Assembly: GCA_018669005.1 (NCBI GenBank) | Contig: JABJAL010000078.1 | Coordinates: 1-61,948 of the forward strand | Source: Nitrospinaceae bacterium | GTDB lineage: Bacteria; UBA8248 | Length of the DNA stretch: 61,948 bases | Direction: 5' to 3' | Notes under the pieces: model-generated | What the model saw: only the letters and a program-made list of their open reading frames with translations | The model's database searches: none | Told to the model about the DNA's origin: nothing | Program-made: the position numbers and the translations under genes | Shown here: positions 51,479-60,514 of the stretch, in pieces | Position numbering within the stretch: position 1 is the first letter of the stretch | How the letters are laid out: the number at the start of each line of letters is the position of its first letter

Positions 51479-52783
51479 GTGTCGATAATCTTAGCGGGAG
51501 TTAGTCACCATACCACTCCGCTAGAGGTGCGCGAGCGTTTCTATTTTCCTGAGGGCGACATGCCAGAGTGGCTCGACCATATGTCGCGATTCCCATCGGT
51601 GAGCGAGCGCGTGATTTTATCGACCTGCAACCGGGTTGAGCTCTATGGTTGGGCCGAGAGCTATGAGCAGGGTGTTGATGCAATTTATGATTTTTTAAAG
51701 GAGTCGCGTGGCCTTCGGCAAGATGAACTTGTCGATCATCTCTACATTCAGCGTGACGAGGAGGCGACTCGACATCTTTTCCGTGTCGCATCGAGCCTTG
51801 AATCGATGGTTCTAGGTGAGCCGCAGATCCTTGGTCAGGTAAAAGAGGCCTACCGAGTTGCCCAGGAGGCGGGTCACGCCGGCAAGACGCTGACAGGTCT
51901 TTTCTCGCGGGCTTTCAGGGTGGCGAAAAAAGTTCGCGACCAAACAGCTCTTGGTAAAAAAGCGGTTTCCGTCAGTTCTGTAGCAGCTGAACTGGCGGGC
52001 CGAATCTTCGGAACGCTAGAGGATAAATCTGTTCTTCTTCTCGGGGCAGGTGAGATGGCTGAACTGGCGGCAAGGCATCTTGTAGGCCATGGCGCGAAAA
52101 CGCTTCTCGTCGCAAATCGCACATATTCCAGGGCCGAGGCGCTAGCGGCCGATCTCGGTGGCAGTGCGGTGGACTTTAATAATCTTGCCGGCCAATTGGC
52201 TCGTGCTGATATTATTATTTCATCAACCGGTGCCCCTCACACAGTTGTTGATCCAAAGATGGTGACAACAGCGCTGGAAGTCAGGCGCGATGCCCCCATG
52301 TTCTTGATCGATATCGCTGTACCGCGTGACATTGATCCTGCCGTGGGTGATTTAGAAAATGCTTATCTTTACGATATCGACGATCTGCAATCGGTAGTGG
52401 CATCCAACATGAAAGGCCGGGAAGAGGAGGCCCTTCAAGCAAACTCCATCATCGAAAAGGAAGTTGAGTCATATGTGCGCCGTATTCAAATGGAGTCACT
52501 TTCTCAAACCTTCTCGGCTATCCGCATTGAGGCCGAGGCTCAGCGAGCAGGGGAAGTCTCAAAAACCCTTTCTCGTTTTCCGGATATGGGTGAGAAGGAG
52601 CATCAGGCCATTGAGGCCATGTCGCGTGCCATCGTGAATAAGTTACTTCATCGCCCATTTGATGTTTTGAAGAAAATGGCGGACGAGGAGATGGGTGACG
52701 ATTCTTTGTCGATCGTTCAGCGCCTTTTTGGTGTGGAGCCCGAAGATGACGAGTCGGACTCTGAAAAGGATGGTGGTAAATGA
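51479..52783 (+). CDS. hemA: Glutamyl-tRNA reductase HemA
   Basis: The 434-residue enzyme reduces glutamyl-tRNA to glutamate-1-semialdehyde, the first step of the C5 haem route. Motifs seen are VSHHTTPLEVRERF, ILSTCNRVELYGW with catalytic Cys50, GEPQILGQVKEAY and the NADPH-binding LLLGAGEMAELAARHL. GTG 51479 follows CAGGAG. It overlaps hemC by four bases (ATGA). Presence of HemA means no ALA synthase is needed. Confidence 0.97.
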   Translation: MSIILAGVSHHTTPLEVRERFYFPEGDMPEWLDHMSRFPSVSERVILSTCNRVELYGWAESYEQGVDAIYDFLKESRGLRQDELVDHLYIQRDEEATRHLFRVASSLESMVLGEPQILGQVKEAYRVAQEAGHAGKTLTGLFSRAFRVAKKVRDQTALGKKAVSVSSVAAELAGRIFGTLEDKSVLLLGAGEMAELAARHLVGHGAKTLLVANRTYSRAEALAADLGGSAVDFNNLAGQLARADIIISSTGAPHTVVDPKMVTTALEVRRDAPMFLIDIAVPRDIDPAVGDLENAYLYDIDDLQSVVASNMKGREEEALQANSIIEKEVESYVRRIQMESLSQTFSAIRIEAEAQRAGEVSKTLSRFPDMGEKEHQAIEAMSRAIVNKLLHRPFDVLKKMADEEMGDDSLSIVQRLFGVEPEDDESDSEKDGGK

Positions 52784-53706
52784 TAGAAAAGCTTCGCCTC
52801 GGTACTCGTGGAAGTGCTCTTGCACTCGCCCAATCGAGGCAAATGGCCGCTCGAATTAAGAATGAAAATCCAGGTCTTGAAGTAGAGGAGATTATCATCC
52901 GTACACGGGGAGATGAAATCCTCGATGCTGCACTTCATGAGGTTGGCGGTAAAGGATTGTTTGTCACGGAAATAGAAGAGCAGCTTCTCGATGGCCGAAT
53001 TGATCTTGCCGTCCACAGCTTGAAGGATCTTCCTGGTGATCTTCCTGCCGGTTTGAAACTCGGAGCAGTTCCTGAGCGAGAGGAGCCTTGGGATGTGCTT
53101 GTCTCCCGTGGTGGCGAGTCTATACGTGGTCTGCCCCCTGGGAGCCGTGTTGGAACGAGTAGCCTTCGCCGCCAGGCGCAACTCAAGCGATATCGAAATG
53201 ACCTTGATGTGGTCGATCTTAGGGGGAATGTCGATACCCGTCTTCGTAAGGTGTCCGAGGGTGAGGTTGCTGGAGCTATTCTTGCAGCGGCGGGTTTGAA
53301 TCGGCTAGGGCATGGAGAGCGTGTGACTGAACGCCTCGCGCCCGAGTTGATGCTTCCCGCTGTCGGACAAGGTGCTCTTGGCCTTGAGGTGAGAGAGGGC
53401 GATTCGGGTACAATGGCGGCGCTTGCGGGGCTTGACCATGAGCCCACTCGCCAGGCAGTGGCAGCGGAGCGTAGTGTCATGGCGTATCTTGAAGGGGGGT
53501 GCCAGGTGCCACTAGCCGCATTCGCCGAATTCAGGGGCGATGTATTGCACCTAAGAGGTATTGTTGCGAGCCTTGATGGTCAACGAGTGATTCAAGCCGA
53601 ACAAGAGTGTGCACCAGAGGAAGGTATTGTCGCGGGAGAGATGTTGGCTCGCCAGCTTTTAGAGTTGGGCGGAGGAAAAATTCTCCAGGAGATTCGGAAT
53701 GTATGA
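52780..53706 (+). CDS. hemC: Porphobilinogen deaminase HemC
   Basis: The 308-residue enzyme joins four porphobilinogens into hydroxymethylbilane. LRLGTRGSALALAQ, GGKGLFVTEIEEQLL, AVHSLKDLP and GTSSLRRQAQL match the family; Cys241 in LEGGCQVPL carries the dipyrromethane cofactor. It overlaps hemA by four bases (ATGA) and the next gene by eight bases. Confidence 0.98.
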   Translation: MIEKLRLGTRGSALALAQSRQMAARIKNENPGLEVEEIIIRTRGDEILDAALHEVGGKGLFVTEIEEQLLDGRIDLAVHSLKDLPGDLPAGLKLGAVPEREEPWDVLVSRGGESIRGLPPGSRVGTSSLRRQAQLKRYRNDLDVVDLRGNVDTRLRKVSEGEVAGAILAAAGLNRLGHGERVTERLAPELMLPAVGQGALGLEVREGDSGTMAALAGLDHEPTRQAVAAERSVMAYLEGGCQVPLAAFAEFRGDVLHLRGIVASLDGQRVIQAEQECAPEEGIVAGEMLARQLLELGGGKILQEIRNV

Positions 53707-55258
53707 GACCGGTGTTGTTTATTTGGCGGGTACCGGCATCGGTGATCCGTCCATGCTCACCGTTCGCTGTCTAGAAGTGCTGGAGCGTGCCGAAGTAATA
53801 ATTTTCGAATCCAGTCTATCTGACGACATTCAGGAACTCTTCCCCGTTGGTTGTGAGCGCATCTCCCTTGAGCCAGGAGACGGCAGTGCGAGCAGCGTTC
53901 TTGTGGATCGCGCCGAGGAAGGCAAGTCAGTTGTGCGACTTTATTGGGGTGATCCCTATAATTGGGGGGGGAGCGTTGATGAGGCTAAGGCGTTGACCCG
54001 CGAAGGAATCCCTTTCGAGGTTGTTCCGGGAATGATGCCTCCTCTAGCCGCTGCCACTTTTGCAGGTATACCACTTAAAGCAAATTCGGAGGCTGGCGGG
54101 ATCACCGTTTTAAGATATCCGCTGCTCGATGGTGTCCGTTTGCGAGATAGCGCTTGTTGTCAATTGGCGAGTGAGGGCGGCACCCTTGTCTTTATGACGA
54201 ATTCTGATTCAATTGTTGGTCTTAGATCTGAACTGATTGCGGGAGGTGTTTCAGCCTCTGTTCCTGTTGCTATTGTTGAGGGGGGAGGTGCGCCCTCGCA
54301 GCGTGTGATCGAATCTGTTCTTGGGTCTGTGCCGGATGCCAGCGAAGTGGGTATTCCTGCAGCACCTTGTGTTGTCATAGTGGGGGAGGTGGCTCGTCTC
54401 CGGTGGGAACTCAACTGGTTTGAGGGAAGGCCTTTGCACGGGCGACGCATTCTAATTACTCGTCCGAGGGAGCAGGCGGATCGTTTCGCCCGAGTGCTGG
54501 ACGAATTGGGGGTCGATTCGATTGTTGCACCGACGATTCGAATCATGCCCCCTGATGATTGGGGTCCTCTTGACGCTGCGATTAGCGAACTCGATTCTTA
54601 TGATTGGGTGATTTTTACGAGTGCGAACGGTGTGCGATTCTTTGCAGAGCGACTTCTGTCGTCGGGTCTGGATTCGAGGTCGTTTGCAAAAGGTGTGAAG
54701 ATCCTAGCCATAGGCCCCGCAACTGCACACGCGCTTGAGGATGTTCTCCGCCTCAAGGCGGATGGGGTTCCAGAAACCTATGTTGCGGAAGGAATTTTGG
54801 AGATGATGTCGAACGAGGCGCTTTCTGGTAAACGGGTGCTTATTCCTAGAGCGCTGGAGGCAAGGGAAATTTTGCCCGATACCCTCTCCGAGCGGGGTGC
54901 CGTGGTTAATGTGCCACCTGCCTACCAGACCCTTTTAGCAGATGTCTCTGATGTCGAGCGTATCCGTGAGGCAATTGCTTCGGGTCGAATTGAAATGGTG
55001 ACGTTCACAAGTTCTTCAACTGTACGCAATTTTGCCGAAATGCTCGGTGAGGATTTTATCGAGGCATCGATGGGGCGTGTGTTGATCGCCTCTATCGGTC
55101 CAGTCACAAGCGAAACGGCTCGTGAGGTGGGGCTTGAGCCCCATGTCGAGGCCGAGGTTTCGACTATTCCGGGGTTGGCCCGTGCAATAGTGGATTTTTA
55201 CCGATTCAATCCGTCTGTGGACTGGAGTAACCCCGCCCCCTGGGTGGGAATTCATTAG
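53699..55258 (+). CDS. hemD: Fused (divergent) uroporphyrinogen-III C-methyltransferase domain and uroporphyrinogen-III synthase
   Basis: The 519-residue protein has an N-terminal CobA-like SAM methyltransferase domain (about 1-240) and a C-terminal HemD domain (about 245-510; GRRILITRPREQADRFA and VIFTSANGVRFFAERL). HemD closes hydroxymethylbilane to uroporphyrinogen III. The methyltransferase domain keeps VYLAGTGIGDPSMLTVR and VVPGMMPPLAAATFAGIPL, but the usual GGDPFxFGRG core is WGDPYNWGGS, so methylation activity is doubtful. It overlaps hemC by eight bases. Confidence 0.9.
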   Translation: MYETGVVYLAGTGIGDPSMLTVRCLEVLERAEVIIFESSLSDDIQELFPVGCERISLEPGDGSASSVLVDRAEEGKSVVRLYWGDPYNWGGSVDEAKALTREGIPFEVVPGMMPPLAAATFAGIPLKANSEAGGITVLRYPLLDGVRLRDSACCQLASEGGTLVFMTNSDSIVGLRSELIAGGVSASVPVAIVEGGGAPSQRVIESVLGSVPDASEVGIPAAPCVVIVGEVARLRWELNWFEGRPLHGRRILITRPREQADRFARVLDELGVDSIVAPTIRIMPPDDWGPLDAAISELDSYDWVIFTSANGVRFFAERLLSSGLDSRSFAKGVKILAIGPATAHALEDVLRLKADGVPETYVAEGILEMMSNEALSGKRVLIPRALEAREILPDTLSERGAVVNVPPAYQTLLADVSDVERIREAIASGRIEMVTFTSSSTVRNFAEMLGEDFIEASMGRVLIASIGPVTSETAREVGLEPHVEAEVSTIPGLARAIVDFYRFNPSVDWSNPAPWVGIH

Positions 55259-55272
55259 GAGGAGGCAAAACA

Positions 55273-56307
55273 TTGGCAGATTCCAACTCCCTTCTCGCAG
55301 GTGTGCGCGAAGAAGTCTCTCGCCGCACGAGGCGTACGCGTGAGACGGCAACGCTTCGGCGGATGGTCAGAGAGACCCATTTCACCGTTGATAATTTGAT
55401 TTATCCTATGTTCGTGGTCGAAGGCAATGGTGTGAAGCTAGAGATATCCTCAATGCCTGGCCAGTACCAGTTTTCAGTGGATGAATTGGTGAAAGAGTGT
55501 GCTGAGGTGGTGGCGCTGAAAATTCCGGGCGTCATACTTTTCGGAATTCCTGACAAAAAGGACGATGTCGCCTCCGAGGCCTACCATAGTAATGGAGTCG
55601 TTCAGGAAGCCGTGCGAGCCCTTAAGTCGGCATATCCCGAATTGTGTGTAATCACAGACGTCTGCCTGTGTGAGTACATGGACCATGGTCATTGCGGAAT
55701 TGTTGAGGGCGACAAAATTCTCAATGATCCAAGCCTTGAGCTTCTTGAGCGGACGGCGGTGAGCCATGCAGAGGCCGGAGCCGACATGATTGCTCCCTCG
55801 GACATGATGGACGGGCGCATCGGTGCGATTAGAGGCGCTCTCGATCAGGCAGGGTTCCAGCAGATACCTATCATGGCGTATTCGGCCAAATTCGCGAGCT
55901 GTTTTTATGGACCCTTTCGATTGGCGGCAGAGAGTGCTCCGTCTTTTGGCGACCGAAGTTCTTATCAAATGGACCCGGCAAACGCTAGAGAGGCTATGCG
56001 CGAAGTGGATTTTGACCTCGAGGAGGGCGCAGATATTGTAATGGTGAAGCCGGCACTCACCTATCTTGACTTGATTGCTCGGACGAGGGACCGTGTGAAC
56101 GTGCCGGTTGCCGCCTACAATACCTCGGGCGAGTTCGCTATGGTGGTGGGCGCCTCCCAGCAGGGTTGGATTGACGCAGAAAGGGCCTTTATGGAAGTTC
56201 TAACCTCGATCCGTCGGGCGGGGGCCGATCTGATTCTTACCTATTTCGCGAAAGATGCGGCTCGGCGGCTTGCCGGAGATGCGAAAACACCGCTTAGTTG
56301 GATGTAA
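55273..56307 (+). CDS. hemB: Delta-aminolevulinic acid dehydratase (porphobilinogen synthase) HemB
   Basis: The 344-residue enzyme condenses two ALA molecules to porphobilinogen. Catalytic lysines are Lys206 (MAYSAKFAS) and Lys259 (MVKPALTYL). Cys131, Cys133 and Cys141 in DVCLCEYMDHGHCG form the zinc site, so it is the zinc type. TTG 55273 follows GGAGGAGG. It closes the hem operon 14 bp after the cobA-hemD gene. Confidence 0.97.
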   Translation: MADSNSLLAGVREEVSRRTRRTRETATLRRMVRETHFTVDNLIYPMFVVEGNGVKLEISSMPGQYQFSVDELVKECAEVVALKIPGVILFGIPDKKDDVASEAYHSNGVVQEAVRALKSAYPELCVITDVCLCEYMDHGHCGIVEGDKILNDPSLELLERTAVSHAEAGADMIAPSDMMDGRIGAIRGALDQAGFQQIPIMAYSAKFASCFYGPFRLAAESAPSFGDRSSYQMDPANAREAMREVDFDLEEGADIVMVKPALTYLDLIARTRDRVNVPVAAYNTSGEFAMVVGASQQGWIDAERAFMEVLTSIRRAGADLILTYFAKDAARRLAGDAKTPLSWM

Positions 56308-56394
56308 ACGGGGCTAGCGATAGGTCGTACCTCTTTTTATTTTGAAGCTATTTGACCTTAATTATAGATTCACGGGGTGAAAGGAGCGTTTTCT

Positions 56395-57579
56395 ATGCCT
56401 GATCAGGAGATAGTTATTCTCGGCGGGGCGCGTACTCCGTTTGGAACTTTTCTTGGAACACTTAAGGACCTGACGGCTACCGAGTTGGGAACAATTGCCG
56501 CTAAGGCAGCGATGGAGCGCTCGGGAGTTGAGCCCGGGATGATCGATCACACAATTGTGGGAAACGTGATTCAATCTGCCTCGGATGGGGTCTATATCGG
56601 TCGCCATGTGGCGCTTGCGGCGGGTGTTCCTCAGGATAAGCCGGGCTATTGTGTCAATCGAATGTGTGCCTCGGGCTTTCAGGCAGTCTTGAGTGGAGCC
56701 AAGGAGATTTTGACTGGAGACGCTGATTTTGTCCTCGCCGTAGGGGCCGAGAATATGAGCCTCACGCCTCACATTATTAGGAACTCTCGAACCGGCATCG
56801 GGTTGTTTCAAAACACGATGGAAGATGCTCTCCAGAATGCTTTGAGTGACAAGCAAGCCAATATTGCCATGGGTATCACGGCCGAGAATCTGGCGGAAAA
56901 ATACGATTTACACAGAGAGGTGGTGGATGAATTCGCCGCGTTAAGCCAAGCGCGGGCCACCGAGGCCTGGGATAGCGGTCGCCTCGCTGAGGAATGTGTG
57001 CCCGTTGAGGTCAAGCAGCGAAAAAAGGTCATCAGCTTTGAGCGCGACGAGCATATTCGGTCCGATTCCACGGCAGAGAAACTCTCTGGTTTGCGCCCAG
57101 TTTTTAAGGAGGGAGGCGTTGTCACAGCTGGCAACTCTAGCGGCATCAACGATGGCGCTGCTGCGATGGTTGTCTCCTCGAGGGAGGCTGCCGATAAACA
57201 TGGGCTCAAGCCCATCGGGCGCCTCGTCTCATGGGGGGTATCGGGTTGTGACCCCAAAATCATGGGTATCGGTCCTGCCGAGAGCAGTCGAATTGCACTT
57301 AAAAAGGCAGGGCTCGAGCTTGATGATATGGATTTGATTGAAATTAACGAGGCCTTCTCGGCGCAGTATCTGGCCGTCGAAAAAGAACTTGGCCTCGACA
57401 GAGAGAAGACCAACGTCAATGGCGGGGCCATAGCCCTGGGCCATCCGGTGGGAGCAAGTGGTGCGCGCCTCACGCTGACGACGCTGCTCGAACTCAAGCG
57501 CAGGGGGGGCAAGTATGGTCTCGCCGGTGCATGTATTGGAGGCGGCATGGGCCTTTCGCTCATCGTCGAGGCCCTCTAG
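56395..57579 (+). CDS. Acetyl-CoA acetyltransferase / 3-ketoacyl-CoA thiolase
   Basis: The 394-residue thiolase has catalytic Cys91 (NRMCASGFQAV), NEAFSAQYLAVEKEL, the His of GGAIALGHPVGASGAR and the second Cys of ACIGGGMGLSL. It either makes acetoacetyl-CoA or cleaves 3-ketoacyl-CoA in fatty-acid oxidation. I chose ATG 56395 because AAAGGAG lies eight bases upstream; the GTG 56377 frame would place it inside the leader. An enoyl-CoA hydratase gene follows 262 bp later. Confidence 0.95.
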   Translation: MPDQEIVILGGARTPFGTFLGTLKDLTATELGTIAAKAAMERSGVEPGMIDHTIVGNVIQSASDGVYIGRHVALAAGVPQDKPGYCVNRMCASGFQAVLSGAKEILTGDADFVLAVGAENMSLTPHIIRNSRTGIGLFQNTMEDALQNALSDKQANIAMGITAENLAEKYDLHREVVDEFAALSQARATEAWDSGRLAEECVPVEVKQRKKVISFERDEHIRSDSTAEKLSGLRPVFKEGGVVTAGNSSGINDGAAAMVVSSREAADKHGLKPIGRLVSWGVSGCDPKIMGIGPAESSRIALKKAGLELDDMDLIEINEAFSAQYLAVEKELGLDREKTNVNGGAIALGHPVGASGARLTLTTLLELKRRGGKYGLAGACIGGGMGLSLIVEAL

Positions 57580-57841
57580 AGTGCAACATGTCGCACGTAA
57601 CGTTGAGTCTATTTATATCAATATGTTGTGTGGTAAACCTCAAGTGTGATGACATGCCTGGAGGGCGTGATTTTAAAAGCTATCGATGTTTTTAGATGAT
57701 AAGAGATAACTCATTGAAATTTAACGATGAATAACTTGAGATTGGTAGTTGAATCCTTAGTGATTCATTCTTTTCGAATTAGGATAAAAGGGATAATCAA
57801 TTTAAGCTGGGTCATGTAAGTTTTTGAAAAATAAAGGAAAA

Positions 57842-58627
57842 ATGTTGTCATATAATAATATTTTGCTCGATATCTCGGAGAGAGTCGCAACCCTTACCTT
57901 CAATCGCCCCAAGGTGCTCAATGCCCTCGATGAGGCCACCATGGACGAGCTTTCGGATGCCATTCGAAGCGTGAGGGATAATCCGGCAGCCAAGGTGCTC
58001 ATACTCACGGGGGCAGGCGATAAGGCATTCGTCGCGGGAGCCGACATCAACATGCTCGCGCGCCAAACGCCCATGAGCGCGGCCGCTCTTTCTCGCTCGG
58101 GTCAGGCGGTCTTGAACGATCTTGAATCGATGGGAAAGCCATCGATTGCGGCGGTCAACGGTTTTGCCCTCGGCGGTGGTTGTGAGGTGGCCCTGGCCTG
58201 CTCGATTCGCTACGCCTCAGAGGCCGCTCGTTTTGGCCAGCCCGAAATCAACTTAGGGATAATCCCCGGCTACGGCGGCACCCAGCGTCTTGCCCGGCTG
58301 GTCGGGCTGGGGCGCTCGCTCGAAATCAACCTCTCGGGCGACATGCTCCCTGCCGCAGAGGCCCTTCGCTTGGGGCTGGTCAACAAAGTTGTGCCCCCCG
58401 AAAAACTCATGGAAGAGGCCCGAAGCTTGGCTCTCAAGTTGGCCCAGAAAAGCGCCCCAGCGATGGAACTCATCCTCCGCGCTGCGAATCGGGGGCTCAG
58501 TGGCTCGCTCGCCGCCGGTCTTGAGCTAGAAGCCGATCTTTTTGGCATTTCGATGACCTCCAAGGATAGCCGCGAGGGGCTGGGTGCTTTCTTAGAGAAG
58601 CGCGAAGCAAATTTTCAGGATAGTTAA
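57842..58627 (+). CDS. Enoyl-CoA hydratase/isomerase-family (crotonase) protein
   Basis: The 261-residue protein is a crotonase: FNRPKVLNALDE, KAFVAGADINM for oxyanion binding, NGFALGGGCEVALACS with a conserved Glu, and EINLGIIPGYGGTQRL with the second Glu, which supports hydratase activity. It hydrates enoyl-CoA in acyl-CoA degradation. I chose ATG 57842 after AAAGGA. It and the thiolase suggest beta-oxidation or acetoacetate use. Confidence 0.93.
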   Translation: MLSYNNILLDISERVATLTFNRPKVLNALDEATMDELSDAIRSVRDNPAAKVLILTGAGDKAFVAGADINMLARQTPMSAAALSRSGQAVLNDLESMGKPSIAAVNGFALGGGCEVALACSIRYASEAARFGQPEINLGIIPGYGGTQRLARLVGLGRSLEINLSGDMLPAAEALRLGLVNKVVPPEKLMEEARSLALKLAQKSAPAMELILRAANRGLSGSLAAGLELEADLFGISMTSKDSREGLGAFLEKREANFQDS

Positions 58628-58639
58628 GAGAGGCCACTA

Positions 58640-59110
58640 ATGGCGCAAAAGACGCGAAATTCAAGAAAACCTCGCTCCTCATCTAAACAGCGCGCCCTCG
58701 ATGACGCTCTGACCGTTGTCCGGGGCCACCGAAACGGTAGTGCCGCCAAAGCGAAAAAATCCAAGAAACAACTTGAAATTAAGCGTATCGAAAAATGGCT
58801 CAAAGAAAACCTGCCGCCTCAGGGCTCCCCTGAATGGGAGGCCCTCTGCACCCAGTGCGGCGTATGCTGCTACGACAAGGTTTGGCGGGGCTCGCGCTTG
58901 ATGCTTTTAAAGAGCGCCTGCTCTTTTCTCGATACCGAGACGAATCTTTGCAAATGCTATGAAGACCGCTTCGAGAACGAGCCGCTCTGCATGCCCGTTG
59001 GCGCAGAAATTATTCAAATGGGGGGCCTTCCGGGCGATTGCCCCTATGTCGAGAACCTGCCCGGCTACAGGCCGCCCCTCGTCGTGGACAAAACCATCGA
59101 CGAATTTTAA
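58640..59110 (+). CDS. YcgN/YkgJ-family cysteine-cluster protein (UPF0260-like)
   Basis: The 156-residue protein has a basic N-terminal extension and then LCTQCGVCCYDKVW, CSFLDTETNLCKCYEDR, CMPVGAE and DCPYVENLPGY. This Cys pattern matches the UPF0260/YcgN group of metal-binding proteins (probably zinc or iron). The role is unknown. It follows the enoyl-CoA hydratase by 12 bp and so is in the same operon. Confidence 0.85.
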   Translation: MAQKTRNSRKPRSSSKQRALDDALTVVRGHRNGSAAKAKKSKKQLEIKRIEKWLKENLPPQGSPEWEALCTQCGVCCYDKVWRGSRLMLLKSACSFLDTETNLCKCYEDRFENEPLCMPVGAEIIQMGGLPGDCPYVENLPGYRPPLVVDKTIDEF

Positions 59111-59157
59111 TCTCTCTTTTCTAAGTCCGCTCCGGCGACTTCGCCCAACTGGTAGCC

Positions 59158-60138
59158 ATGCCGAAGACACCCTCAACCGAATCTAGCCTTGAGGCCATCC
59201 TATCGGGCGACCTGCTTGCCGCGACCCGGCTTATCCGCCGGATCGAGGACGGCGATCCCTCTGCCCGTCCCCTTATGAAGGCTCTTTATCGCAGGGGCGG
59301 CTCGGCCCGGATCATTGCGCTCACCGGCGCACCGGGCGTGGGAAAAAGCTCGCTGACCGATCAGTTGATTGCCGCTTTTAGAGCCGAGGGTAAACGTGTG
59401 GGTGTTCTGGCCGTCGATCCGACAAGTCCCTTCACCGGTGGTGCAATTTTGGGCGACCGTATTCGCATGGGACGCCATTTCACCGACAAGGGCGTATTCA
59501 TCCGAAGTATGGCCACTCGTGGACATCTGGGCGGCCTTGCCAAGGCGAGCGGCGAGGCGGTACAGGTCCTCGACGCCATGGGGTGGGAGGTCATCCTTTT
59601 AGAGACAGTCGGTGTCGGGCAAGCCGAGGTCGAGGTGGTCCACCTTGCCGATACGGTTATTCTTGTAATGGAACCCGGCGGGGGAGACGATGTTCAGGCG
59701 GCAAAGGCTGGCATCATGGAGATCGCCCACATATTTTCCGTCAACAAGGCCCGGCGTGAGGGGGCGGACAGGACGGTTCGTCTGATCGAGGAGATGTTGA
59801 ATCATCGCCACGAAGCGGGCACCGATGGCGGTGCTGAAGGAAGCGCTTGGTGGCCTCCAATAGTCAGGACCGAGGCGCTCGAGGGGGAGGGGATTCCCGA
59901 ATTGGTGGCGGCAATTTCCAGCTGGCACGCGTTTTTGGAGGCACACCCCGGAGCCTCGAAAACCCTTGGCTTGGCCAGGGCCCGCCAGCTTTTAACCGAC
60001 GAGCTCAAATCGCTCGCCGCCGAGCGCCACCTTGGCGCCCGAGAGGGCGAGCCCGAATTCGAGAAATTATTGAGCGACATTGCTGGTAGACGCGAAGATC
60101 CCTACACGGCAGCCGAGCGGTTTCTGGATTTGGTTTGA
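59158..60138 (+). CDS. meaB: MeaB/ArgK-type GTPase (methylmalonyl-CoA mutase chaperone)
   Basis: The 326-residue protein is a MeaB-type G3E GTPase. Walker A GAPGVGKSS is at 57-65; VLAVDPTSPFTGGAILGDRIRM and ETVGVGQAEVEV are diagnostic. It gates cobalamin loading of methylmalonyl-CoA-type mutases. The G4 motif, normally NKAD, is NKAR (VNKARREGAD), which could change base recognition. No mutase gene is in the window. Its stop overlaps an ATG, but the real cutA start is probably 60165. Confidence 0.93.
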   Translation: MPKTPSTESSLEAILSGDLLAATRLIRRIEDGDPSARPLMKALYRRGGSARIIALTGAPGVGKSSLTDQLIAAFRAEGKRVGVLAVDPTSPFTGGAILGDRIRMGRHFTDKGVFIRSMATRGHLGGLAKASGEAVQVLDAMGWEVILLETVGVGQAEVEVVHLADTVILVMEPGGGDDVQAAKAGIMEIAHIFSVNKARREGADRTVRLIEEMLNHRHEAGTDGGAEGSAWWPPIVRTEALEGEGIPELVAAISSWHAFLEAHPGASKTLGLARARQLLTDELKSLAAERHLGAREGEPEFEKLLSDIAGRREDPYTAAERFLDLV

Positions 60139-60164
60139 TGGCGGTTTTCGGAGGCAATAAGCGG

Positions 60165-60494
60165 ATGAAAGACGCAGGTGGACTTCGGGTGGTGATGGTT
60201 ACGGCGGGCTCTGAGAAAGAGGCGGCAAAAGTAGCGCGCGCACTCGTCGATGAGCGGCTGGCCGCTTGCGTCAACATCGTGCCCGGTGTGCGGAGCATCT
60301 ACCGCTGGCAGGAGACTATTGAGGATGAGCGTGAGGTGTTGATGGTGATTAAAACGGGAGCGGCCTCCCTCGATGCTCTAGAGGCCAGAGTTCGCGAGTT
60401 GCACAGCTATGATGTTCCCGAAATTATTGCGATGCCGTTTGATAAGGGAAGTGGACCCTACCTTGAGTGGCTGGCCGAGAGTCTGGGTAAGTGA
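60165..60494 (+). CDS. cutA: CutA divalent-cation tolerance protein
   Basis: The 109-residue protein is CutA: VVMVTAGSEKEAAKVA, ERLAACVNIVPGVRSIYRW and SYDVPEIIAMPFDKG with the closing YLEWLAESL. It forms trimers and is linked to copper tolerance; its biochemical role is unclear. I chose ATG 60165 after GGAGG; ATG 60138 overlapping the meaB stop is possible but adds nine unconserved residues. Confidence 0.92.
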   Translation: MKDAGGLRVVMVTAGSEKEAAKVARALVDERLAACVNIVPGVRSIYRWQETIEDEREVLMVIKTGAASLDALEARVRELHSYDVPEIIAMPFDKGSGPYLEWLAESLGK

Positions 60495-60502
60495 GGGCTG
60501 AT

Positions 60503-60514
60503 TGTAGGCCTACA
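60503..60514. repeat. Perfect 12-bp palindrome at the glnA stop
   Basis: TGTAGGCCTACA is a perfect palindrome that spans the glnA stop codon between convergent cutA and glnA. No T-tract follows either way. It may be chance. Confidence 0.4.

Noticed and set aside
57580-57841. Search for RNA genes or a small ORF before the enoyl-CoA hydratase
   Set aside because: A/T-rich, no hairpin or coding frame that I can support.
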